DNA of 6,702 bases, taken from contig DKYP01000029.1 in assembly GCA_002499945.1 (NCBI GenBank), positions 1 through 6,702 on the forward strand. The letters are read 5' to 3'. A program made the translations under genes and the position numbers. Below the pieces are notes generated by a model, which searched no databases, was not told the origin of the DNA, and saw only the letters and a list, made by a program, of their open reading frames with translations. Shown one piece after another: positions 1 to 5,595 of the stretch. Every line of letters starts with the position of its first letter. Position 1 is the first letter of the stretch. This DNA comes from Lachnoclostridium sp. UBA7097. Lineage in GTDB: Bacteria; Bacillota; Clostridia; Lachnospirales; Lachnospiraceae.

Positions 1-148
1 AAAAGGATTTATAAATAATATATTTATATGTAGCATTATAAAATGAGTGTGAAAATAGAAGTAGCTGTAAAGTTATTACATAATATAGTTAAAAAATACA
101 GAAAATATTTTTTTGATAATTGCCATGTAATACCAGGAGGTATATATT
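1..148 (+). other. AT-rich leader upstream of the three-gene cassette
   Basis: This stretch is strongly AT-rich and holds no convincing gene. It ends in a near-consensus ribosome binding site, AGGAGGT at 135-141, seven bases before the ATG at 149. TATAAA at 37-42 and TAATAT at 81-86 could be -10 elements, but neither has a recognisable -35 at about 17 bases, so I do not call a promoter. A promoter is expected here or just upstream of the window, because the cassette is closed by its own terminator. Confidence 0.5.
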
Positions 149-1459
149 ATGCAGGGTATAAATGCAGAAAGCCTAGTAAAGGAATGTGATGAAAACAGGC
201 TTCTTTTACAAAAGCAGGATAAATGTGATACAACAGATTATCTTGCAGCAGTTGCATGTGGTGCAGCAGGCGGGTTTATGGACATCTTTTTAGTAGGAGC
301 TCCTGGCAGCAGTGTATTAGGGAAATGGTCTGACAAACAGGTTGATAATGCAGTCATGGGCTTTGCAAAAATTACTGGCTGGAATAAAGACGGGAGTAAA
401 TCAGGCAATGTAAAAAGCGCAATTGGTTATCTCGAAAAAAATTTCAAGGTAAATTATGACCAGAAATGCAGCAGTGACACAGGGTACATGGTTGACGGAA
501 TGACAACAAAAAACCACCATATGCGGTCACTTGCCCATTCACCAGATATTGTGGGGCTGTTTTTTTCAATACTTAACCAGTTTACTTCCACATCATCATT
601 TATTGATATCAAAGGGCAGATTATAACATTAAGTACCGGAGAACCAGGGTTAACAGGAGATAATATTATTTCAAGGCTGTTCTGTGGCATAACAAACTGG
701 TTAGGGCATATCATGTCTGATGTTGCTGGAAGTTCAGGGGCAAAAGGCAGGGGCTCAGGGATTGTAATGCCTTTTTATGAACTTTTCGGGCTTTGTAAAT
801 TTGGCAGGTTTAATATTGGAAAAGATAAGCAGGACTTAGCAATACTTGCAACAAGGGCTTTCCAGGAAGGCTATGATTTCAGGTACGGGCTGGCACAGGC
901 AGTACCTGTTATTATAACTGATTTATCAATAAGGCTGGTATGGGCTTTAAGACAGCATTTCCAATTTGGCAGGCCTGTTAGTGAGTGCAGGCCAGATAAA
1001 AGCCATGCAGATTTAAGGGTAATGCTTTTATTTGGAAATGGGACGTTATGCGTAATGGATGGTTTTGATGCTGCTGTGCGTTCTGGCGGTGACATGTTAA
1101 AATTTTTTACGAGGCTTAATATAGTTGCGTGGGGCAGGTTTATGCTGCTGGTGTTAAAAGAAATATTTATACGTACTGGACTTAATGGAAGTATACAGAA
1201 ATCAATTGATGCGTACAAGCGTATTAATAATGCACTTGTAGTTTATCTGGGTGAGCTTGAAAAAATTGATTTTGAATTGTTTGAGAAAGAAACAATGGCT
1301 TTGAAAAAGGTAACAGAAGATTTTGGGAAAATTAATACACCAGAAAAATTAAATATCATGCTGCATGAAATATATGATAATATGGGGATTGAAAAACCAT
1401 GGCAGGGTGGTTTTGACAGCTTTATGGCAGATAAAAATAACAGGCTGGTGTTTAAATAA
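149..1459 (+). CDS. Uncharacterised membrane-associated protein; possible DUF457/YdjM-like metal-hydrolase motif order
   Basis: I recognise no named family for this 436-aa protein. Hydrophobic stretches lie near residues 31-50, 133-147, 174-190, 245-268 and 325-343, which suggests membrane association. There is no signal peptide. The most informative region is residues 45-211: an Asp (D45) in a hydrophobic GFMDIFLVG segment, then a histidine cluster with H123, H124 and H130-S131, then H187-x3-D191 in WLGHIMSDVAG, then G202-x-G204 leading to P208-F209. The same order (Asp, HRxxTHS, HxxxD, G...PF) is a hallmark of DUF457/YdjM-type membrane metal-dependent hydrolases, so a remote relationship is possible. 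That is inference from spacing and residues, not a recognised homology. The C-terminal third (about 345-415) is charged and probably helical. AGGAGGT seven bases upstream supports the start. The stop overlaps the start of the next gene by one base (TAATG), implying co-translation. Function is unknown; an operon-specific hydrolase or membrane partner of the Gly-rich protein is a guess. Confidence 0.85.
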   Translation: MQGINAESLVKECDENRLLLQKQDKCDTTDYLAAVACGAAGGFMDIFLVGAPGSSVLGKWSDKQVDNAVMGFAKITGWNKDGSKSGNVKSAIGYLEKNFKVNYDQKCSSDTGYMVDGMTTKNHHMRSLAHSPDIVGLFFSILNQFTSTSSFIDIKGQIITLSTGEPGLTGDNIISRLFCGITNWLGHIMSDVAGSSGAKGRGSGIVMPFYELFGLCKFGRFNIGKDKQDLAILATRAFQEGYDFRYGLAQAVPVIITDLSIRLVWALRQHFQFGRPVSECRPDKSHADLRVMLLFGNGTLCVMDGFDAAVRSGGDMLKFFTRLNIVAWGRFMLLVLKEIFIRTGLNGSIQKSIDAYKRINNALVVYLGELEKIDFELFEKETMALKKVTEDFGKINTPEKLNIMLHEIYDNMGIEKPWQGGFDSFMADKNNRLVFK

Positions 1460-1710
1460 TGTTTGATTGTAAACAATGCGGGAACTGTTGCAGGAATCTT
1501 GGCAAATCAGAAATATATTCAGACCTTGACAGAGGCGACGGGGTATGCAGGTACTTATCAGGAAACCTTTGTTCAATATATGAAGAAAGGCCTTTGAAAT
1601 GCCGTGTAGATGAATGTTATAAACAGTTTTTCAAGGAATGGATGGATTTAGATATGTATTACAGGCTGAATAAAGAAGCCTGTGAAATTTTAAGAAAACA
1701 GGAGGGATAA
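1459..1710 (+). CDS. YkgJ-type cysteine-cluster protein (zinc- or iron-chelating domain)
   Basis: This 83-aa protein is essentially one cysteine-cluster domain of the YkgJ/CxxCxxCC type. It shows C4-x2-C7-G-x-C10-C11, then GVC30-x-YL, LC38-x-IYEERPLKC48 and C53, followed by a short charged tail that also holds C75. The N-terminal cluster and the IYxxRPxxC motif are diagnostic of the family, which is predicted to bind zinc or an iron-sulphur centre. Its biochemical role is mostly unknown. It is cytoplasmic, with no signal peptide or membrane segment. The ATG shares its A with the upstream stop (TAATG), so translation is probably coupled and stoichiometry with the 436-aa protein may matter. Its 3' end also carries the ribosome binding site of the next gene. 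In this setting it may mature, load metal onto, or sense for the two flanking proteins. That role is inference. Confidence 0.9.
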   Translation: MFDCKQCGNCCRNLGKSEIYSDLDRGDGVCRYLSGNLCSIYEERPLKCRVDECYKQFFKEWMDLDMYYRLNKEACEILRKQEG

Positions 1711-1713
1711 ATT

Positions 1714-2748
1714 ATGCCATTACCATTTATTTTAGGGGCGGCAGCAGCAATTGCAGGAGTAACAGGGGTAGGCGCAGGTATACATGGTGCAGCTAAAATG
1801 TCTGATGCCAATGGTACTATAAAACAGGCAAAAGAGCGCCATGAAAAAAATATTGCAAGATTCCAGGAAGCAGAGGGAAAGGTTAACAGTGTTATGGACG
1901 AGCTTGGATGCCTGGAATTAAATATTATGAACAGTTTTAAAGACTTTGCTGATACAATAGAAAAAATACATAACAGGCCAGAGTTTGAAGAAATTGAAAG
2001 GGATAATGTCAAGCTTCCAAAACCTGACATACAGAAGTTAAAAGATGTTTCAGTAGGTGCAGGAGTATTGCTAGGTGGTATTGGCGGAGCAGCAGCAGGG
2101 ACGGCAGGAGGTTTTGCTGCTGCTGGTGCAACGACTGCCGCAGTTATGGCTCTTGGAACAGCTTCTACTGGAACAGCAATTGCATCCCTGAGTGGTGCAG
2201 CGGCAACTAATGCAACATTGGCGGCTTTAGGAGGAGGGGCTCTTGCAGCAGGAGGAGGAGGAATGGCTCTTGGAAGTACTATCCTTGGGGTATCAACATT
2301 GGGAGTCGGGCTGCTGGTTAGCGGCATGATTTTTAATGTTACTGGTTCAAAGCTGTCAGACCAGGCAGATGAGGCATACAGGCAAATGAAGAAAGCAGAA
2401 GAGAATATAAATAAAATAGTAGAATATTTAAATAACCTTCAAAAAACAGCAAGTTCATATATTGATACCCTGAAAAAAGTAAAATATGAATACTATGAGA
2501 ATTTCAATATGGTTTTATATACTGTAAACAGTATTGGGAAAACGGACTGGAACAGCTTTACATATAAAGAAAAAAAACAGACAGAAAACACTGTCCTGTT
2601 GGTCGGGCTTTTATATAAAATGTGTGAGATAAACCTGGTTTTAAAAGCAGAAAATGAAGAGGCGGTTAACAGTGTGAATGAAACAGAGGTAAGAAAAATG
2701 CAGGATGAAGCAGCAATAATAATGGAAAAAGAGATACTAATTTTGTAA
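1714..2748 (+). CDS. Gly/Ala-rich (glycine-zipper-like) membrane protein with flanking helical regions
   Basis: This 344-aa protein has a clear layout. A short hydrophobic Ala/Gly N-terminus (about 4-27) is followed by a charged, probably helical segment (about 30-96). A long Gly/Ala-rich hydrophobic core follows (about 112-207) with repeated small-residue steps such as GGIGGAAAGTAGG and ALGGGALAAGGGGMALG. A second charged helical region (about 212-345) ends the protein. I recall hypothetical proteins from many bacteria with the same SGAAATNATLAALGGG-type core, but no assigned function. Two-helix hairpins of small residues between coiled coils occur in membrane-inserting proteins such as alpha-pore-forming toxins and apolipoprotein-L-like proteins, so insertion into or disruption of a membrane is a reasonable guess. 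AGGAGG at 1700-1705, inside the end of the previous gene, places the start eight bases later. Only three bases separate the genes, so this is the third member of one transcription unit, ended by the palindrome at 2787-2814. Confidence 0.88.
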   Translation: MPLPFILGAAAAIAGVTGVGAGIHGAAKMSDANGTIKQAKERHEKNIARFQEAEGKVNSVMDELGCLELNIMNSFKDFADTIEKIHNRPEFEEIERDNVKLPKPDIQKLKDVSVGAGVLLGGIGGAAAGTAGGFAAAGATTAAVMALGTASTGTAIASLSGAAATNATLAALGGGALAAGGGGMALGSTILGVSTLGVGLLVSGMIFNVTGSKLSDQADEAYRQMKKAEENINKIVEYLNNLQKTASSYIDTLKKVKYEYYENFNMVLYTVNSIGKTDWNSFTYKEKKQTENTVLLVGLLYKMCEINLVLKAENEEAVNSVNETEVRKMQDEAAIIMEKEILIL

Positions 2749-2786
2749 TCATAAAAATTTATAATTATATATCATATATGTAATAG

Positions 2787-2827
2787 AGAGCCAGCAGGTT
2801 AACCTGCTGGCTCTTATTCTGTATATT
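2787..2827 (+). terminator. Rho-independent terminator / 28-bp perfect palindrome closing the cassette
   Basis: Bases 2787-2814 are a perfect palindrome with arms AGAGCCAGCAGGTT and AACCTGCTGGCTCT. As RNA it gives a 12-bp GC-rich stem with a UUAA tetraloop. The following bases (TATTCTGTATATT) are U-rich but interrupted, so it is a plausible though imperfect intrinsic terminator. It begins 38 bases after the stop at 2748 and lies before the promoter of the right-hand operon, the expected place to separate the two units. The minus-strand side has no clear U-run. The lack of any loop in the DNA form also allows a protein-binding palindrome. Confidence 0.75.
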
Positions 2828-2828
2828 G

Positions 2829-2864
2829 TTAACAGTTTTAAAGACAGGCTTGGTATAAAGCCTG
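2829..2864 (+). promoter_or_regulatory. Candidate extended -10 promoter with overlapping inverted-repeat operator
   Basis: TTAACA at 2829-2834 matches the -35 consensus TTGACA in five of six bases. TGGTATAAA at 2851-2859 is an extended -10 (TGn plus TATAAA, five of six). The spacer is 19 bases, longer than the usual 17, which the extended -10 could offset. The -10 lies within a perfect 7-bp inverted repeat, CAGGCTT (2845-2851) and AAGCCTG (2858-2864), with a six-base centre. This is the geometry of a repressor site that would block polymerase. The predicted start near 2866 leaves a very short leader before the ribosome binding site at 2868-2876. The repeat could instead act as an RNA hairpin if transcription starts further upstream. 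Confidence 0.5.
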
Positions 2865-2867
2865 CAG

Positions 2868-2876
2868 AAAGGAAGG
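2868..2876 (+). promoter_or_regulatory. Strong ribosome binding site for the DUF932 gene
   Basis: AAAGGAAGG lies six bases before the ATG at 2883 and is the only good ribosome binding site near the 5' end of the gene. It almost abuts the inverted repeat ending at 2864, so an RNA hairpin there could affect access to it. Confidence 0.65.
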
Positions 2877-2882
2877 ATAATT

Positions 2883-3812
2883 ATGGCAGCAGATTTGGAA
2901 ACTATGTTTTACACAAGGGAAAAACCATGGCACGGGCTTGGGGTATGTGTACAGGAAGCACCTGTATCAGAAGAAGCTTTAAGGCTTGCAGGGCTTGACT
3001 GGGAAGTGCAGCAGAAACCAATTTACACAGAAAGCGGCATTATACCGGGGTACAAGGCGAATGTAAGGAGCACAGACCAGAAGGTGCTGGGTGTTGTGAC
3101 TGACAGGTATAAGATTGTACAGAATACAGAAGCATTTGCATTTACGGATGCCCTGCTTGGGAACGGCGTAAGGTATGAAACTGCAGGTTCTTTACAGGGC
3201 GGCAGGAAAGTATGGCTTCTTGCAAGGCTTCCAAGGGAGTACATCATTTCAGGTGAACGCATCTCACCATACCTGGTATTTAGCAACACACATGATGGTT
3301 CTGGTGCTGTAAGGGTGGCAGTCACATCGGTAAGGGTTGTGTGCAACAACACGCTTAACCTTGCACTGCAGACGGCAAGCCGCAGCTGGAGCATGGTTCA
3401 TACTGGTGATATCAAAGGGAAAATAAGGGAAGCAGAGGATACACTTTTTAAGGCAGAGGATTACATGGACAAACTTGGCAATGAGTTTGAAGGGCTGCGC
3501 AGGAAGAAGGTTACAGACAGGCAGCTTATGGAATATATAGAAACCCTGCTGCCGGTTGCCAAAGATACTACAAAAGCACAGAGGAAAAACATAAACAGGC
3601 TGCGTGATGATTTAAAGATGCGTTATTATGATGCGCCTGATTTACAGGGCACAGGCATGAATGCTTACAGGTTTTTGAATGCTGTAAGTGATTTTGCCAC
3701 ACATGCAGCACCTTTACGCCGTACAGCAAACTATAATGAAAACCTGTTTATGCGTACAATGGACGGGAATCCTGTGATTGACAGGGCGTACCAGCTTGTA
3801 TGTGCTGCATGA
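2883..3812 (+). CDS. DUF932 / phage-plasmid-like protein (TIGR03299 type)
   Basis: This 309-aa protein is a full-length member of the DUF932 family, known from phages, plasmids and integrative elements. Recognisable landmarks are PWHGLG at residues 15-20, the VTDRYKIVQN segment at about 72-81, and the block from NTHDGSG through VRVVCNNTLNLA in the middle. Near the C-terminus is NENLFMRTMDGNPVIDRAYQL. The protein appears soluble, with no signal or membrane segments. Its reaction is not known to me. Members commonly sit beside recombination and single-strand annealing genes, as here, which suggests a role in element replication, recombination or anti-host defence. It is the first gene after the terminator and candidate promoter and is followed by the nuclease gene after a 68-base gap. 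It is complete, with no sign of decay. Confidence 0.93.
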   Translation: MAADLETMFYTREKPWHGLGVCVQEAPVSEEALRLAGLDWEVQQKPIYTESGIIPGYKANVRSTDQKVLGVVTDRYKIVQNTEAFAFTDALLGNGVRYETAGSLQGGRKVWLLARLPREYIISGERISPYLVFSNTHDGSGAVRVAVTSVRVVCNNTLNLALQTASRSWSMVHTGDIKGKIREAEDTLFKAEDYMDKLGNEFEGLRRKKVTDRQLMEYIETLLPVAKDTTKAQRKNINRLRDDLKMRYYDAPDLQGTGMNAYRFLNAVSDFATHAAPLRRTANYNENLFMRTMDGNPVIDRAYQLVCAA

Positions 3813-3862
3813 CTTATGTGTGGCAGCAGTTATTGTGCAGGGTTTGTAAATTTATCTTATTT

Positions 3863-3872
3863 AAGGAAGGGG
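3863..3872 (+). promoter_or_regulatory. Ribosome binding site fixing the nuclease start at 3881
   Basis: AAGGAAGGGG lies eight bases before ATG 3881. The reading frame is open back to an ATG at 3800, but that codon lies inside the upstream gene, lacks a comparable ribosome binding site, and would add 27 cysteine-rich residues unlike the family N-terminus. Confidence 0.75.
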
Positions 3873-3880
3873 AATGTACT

Positions 3881-4810
3881 ATGTACAAAAAAATACCAAC
3901 AAAAGGAATGGACACCATGGAATGGCTTAAACTCAGGAAATCAGGCATAGGCGGTTCAGATGCAGGGGCAGTATGCGGGCTTGACCCCTACAAAAGCCCT
4001 GTAAGTGTTTTCAGGGACAAGACATGCAGCAGCGTGGAAACAGAAGATAATGAAAGCATGAGGCAGGGCAGGGATTTGGAACAGTATGTGGCATGGCGTT
4101 TTTCAGAAGCCACAGGCCTTAAGGTGCGCCGTTCCAATTTTATGTACAAAAGCACCAGATACCCGTGGATGCTTGCAGATGCAGACCGCATGGTTGCAGG
4201 TGAGGATGCAGGGCTTGAATGCAAGACTGCCAGTGCATACAGTGCAGATAAATGGAAAGACGGTGACATACCGCTGCATTACCTTATGCAGTGTTACCAT
4301 TACATGGCAGTCACAGGGAAAAAGGCATGGTATATAGCAGTGGTAATATTTGGGAAAGGGTTTTTATACCACAGGCTTGAACGTGATGAGGGGTTAATTT
4401 CACAGCTGGCAGAAACAGAAAAAATTTTCTGGCATGAAAATGTCTTAAAGGGCAGGATGCCAGACCCTGACGGTTCAAAAGCATGTGATGAAGTGCTTGC
4501 GCAGTATTTCAATACTGCAAAGAAAGGCGGTTTTACCAGGCTGTCCGGTTTTGACGGGAAACTTGACAGGAGGGCAGAAATAATCGGGCAGGTTGCAATG
4601 TTACAGAAGGAACAGGCAAAAATTGAACAGGAACTTAAAATGTACATGGGTGAAAATGAAACTGCATCCAGCAGCAGGTACAGGGTTTCATGGGGCAATG
4701 TGGAAACATCAAGGCTTGACACAAAACGCATACGCATGGAACAGCCGGACATATACAGGGATTATTCAAAGGTGTCAGTTTCACGAAGGCTGCTGGTAAA
4801 GACAGCATAA
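3881..4810 (+). CDS. YqaJ-family (lambda-exonuclease-like) recombination nuclease
   Basis: From ATG 3881 the protein is 309 aa. It has the PD-(D/E)XK layout of the YqaJ viral recombinase family. An N-terminal RKSGIGGSDAGAVCG block lies at residues 19-33. An acidic residue, E67, follows in RQGRDLEQYVAWRF. D102 sits in WMLADADRMV. The E113-x-K115 pair is in GLECKTAS, and Q137-x3-Y141 is in a QCYHYMAVTG helix. All expected catalytic positions are present, so it should be active. The predicted role is 5'-to-3' resection of double-stranded DNA ends with divalent metal, giving single-stranded tails for the annealing protein encoded just downstream. A likely coiled coil spans about 232-257. A C-terminal RYRVSWGN...RLDTKRI block (about 267 onward), seen in many family members, completes the protein. 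The 30-base gap to the next gene supports one operon and a functional pair. The exact substrate polarity is known for lambda Exo and only inferred here. Confidence 0.93.
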   Translation: MYKKIPTKGMDTMEWLKLRKSGIGGSDAGAVCGLDPYKSPVSVFRDKTCSSVETEDNESMRQGRDLEQYVAWRFSEATGLKVRRSNFMYKSTRYPWMLADADRMVAGEDAGLECKTASAYSADKWKDGDIPLHYLMQCYHYMAVTGKKAWYIAVVIFGKGFLYHRLERDEGLISQLAETEKIFWHENVLKGRMPDPDGSKACDEVLAQYFNTAKKGGFTRLSGFDGKLDRRAEIIGQVAMLQKEQAKIEQELKMYMGENETASSSRYRVSWGNVETSRLDTKRIRMEQPDIYRDYSKVSVSRRLLVKTA

Positions 4811-4827
4811 AGACGGATGTTATATAC

Positions 4828-4833
4828 AGGGGG
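4828..4833 (+). promoter_or_regulatory. Ribosome binding site choosing the start at 4841
   Basis: AGGGGG lies seven bases before ATG 4841. The alternative in-frame ATG at 4817 has only AGACGG directly against it, with no usable spacing, and would add eight residues (MLYTGGVV) that are the translated ribosome binding site region itself. Confidence 0.65.
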
Positions 4834-4840
4834 TGTTGTT

Positions 4841-5563
4841 ATGGGTTATTTAGTGCGCCTTTTAAATGCAGATGAGATAGAATGCAGGGTGTCATATATA
4901 AGTGAAAAGGGGCTGAGCCTCATACTTTACAAGGATGCAAGGGCAGACCAGAAAATACTTGATGAAACTTTTGGCCCTTTCAGGTGGAAAAGAAGCCACC
5001 AGTGCATTAACGGGAACTTATACTGTACTGTTGAGATATTTGACAAAGAAACAGGGGAATGGGTGTCAAAACAGGATGTAGGAAAACCCGGCTTTGCGGA
5101 AAAGGAAAAATCACAGGCTTCCGATTCATTCAAGCGTGCATGTTTTAACTGGGGCATAGGCAGGGAACTTTACAGTGCGCCATTTATATGGATTCCTGCA
5201 GGAAAAGCAGCCATACAGGAACGTGACGGGAAGCACTGCTGTAACAGCCGTTTTTCTGTAAAGTCAGTAGGCTACAGCAGCAGCAGGGAAATTGAATCCC
5301 TTTTGGTTGTAAATGAAAAAGGGCAGGAAGTTTACAGGTATGTTGCAGAAGGTGCTGGAAAAGACAGCAGGGACAGCCTGGCAATTACAGAAAGCCAGAT
5401 GGAATCACTGGAAACGGAACTTAAACGTACAGGCGTGACAATGGGTGAAGTTATGGACAGGTACAATATACAGAAACCGGCACAGATTTCACCAGGGCTT
5501 TATGCAAGGGCAATGAAGGCACTTGCAAGGACTAAGAGTGCAGGGGCTGCAAGGACAGCATAA
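4841..5563 (+). CDS. Rad52/Rad22-like single-strand annealing protein
   Basis: From ATG 4841 this is a 240-aa protein of the bacterial and phage Rad52/22-like group of single-strand annealing proteins. The diagnostic part is the EKEKSQASDSFKRACFNWGIG segment at residues 87-107, followed at once by RELYSAPFIWIP. The N-terminal half (FGPFRWKRSHQ, then a TVEIFD strand and GEWVSKQDVG) fits the beta-beta-beta-alpha annealing fold. Residues about 185-230 form a separate small helical domain (MESLETELKRTGVTMGEVMDRY...) often appended in Clostridia and possibly used for protein contacts. The protein should coat single-stranded DNA and anneal complementary strands. Together with the upstream YqaJ nuclease it forms a two-component recombinase analogous to lambda Exo/Beta or RecE/RecT. 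It sits in the same operon, 30 bases after the nuclease stop and 32 bases before the DUF5688 start. It is complete. Confidence 0.9.
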   Translation: MGYLVRLLNADEIECRVSYISEKGLSLILYKDARADQKILDETFGPFRWKRSHQCINGNLYCTVEIFDKETGEWVSKQDVGKPGFAEKEKSQASDSFKRACFNWGIGRELYSAPFIWIPAGKAAIQERDGKHCCNSRFSVKSVGYSSSREIESLLVVNEKGQEVYRYVAEGAGKDSRDSLAITESQMESLETELKRTGVTMGEVMDRYNIQKPAQISPGLYARAMKALARTKSAGAARTA

Positions 5564-5580
5564 AAGGGCAGGAAATGCCG

Positions 5581-5590
5581 GAAAGGAAGG
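5581..5590 (+). promoter_or_regulatory. Ribosome binding site choosing the DUF5688 start at 5596
   Basis: GAAAGGAAGG lies five bases before ATG 5596. An in-frame ATG at 5575 has AGGGCAGG upstream but would place this strong site inside the coding sequence. Family members usually begin close to the YxEF segment, which also favours 5596. The longer form would add seven residues. Confidence 0.55.
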
Positions 5591-5595
5591 AAAAC

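Noticed and set aside
43..189. 48-codon plus-strand frame starting in the leader (MSVKIEVAVKLLHN...)
   Set aside because: There is no ribosome binding site before its ATG, and it runs through the strong AGGAGGT site into the 436-aa gene. A short leader peptide cannot be fully excluded.
1659..2327. 222-codon minus-strand ORF rich in Ala and Pro
   Set aside because: It is the reverse complement of the Gly/Ala-rich core of the plus-strand gene. Its low-complexity Pro/Ala composition, lack of a ribosome binding site and conflict with a well-supported operon mark it as a shadow.
1930..2845. 15-base direct repeat AACAGTTTTAAAGAC at 1930-1944 and 2831-2845
   Set aside because: One copy is inside coding sequence and the other upstream of the right operon. 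It has no flanking symmetry and is AT-rich enough to be chance, so it is not called an att site.
3800..3880. Longer N-terminus for the YqaJ nuclease from ATG 3800
   Set aside because: It overlaps the DUF932 gene, lacks a ribosome binding site, and adds 27 residues foreign to the family. ATG 3881 has a strong site.
4300..4752. 150-codon minus-strand ORF opposite the nuclease gene
   Set aside because: It has Ser/Cys-rich random composition, no ribosome binding site, and lies fully inside a gene with intact catalytic motifs.
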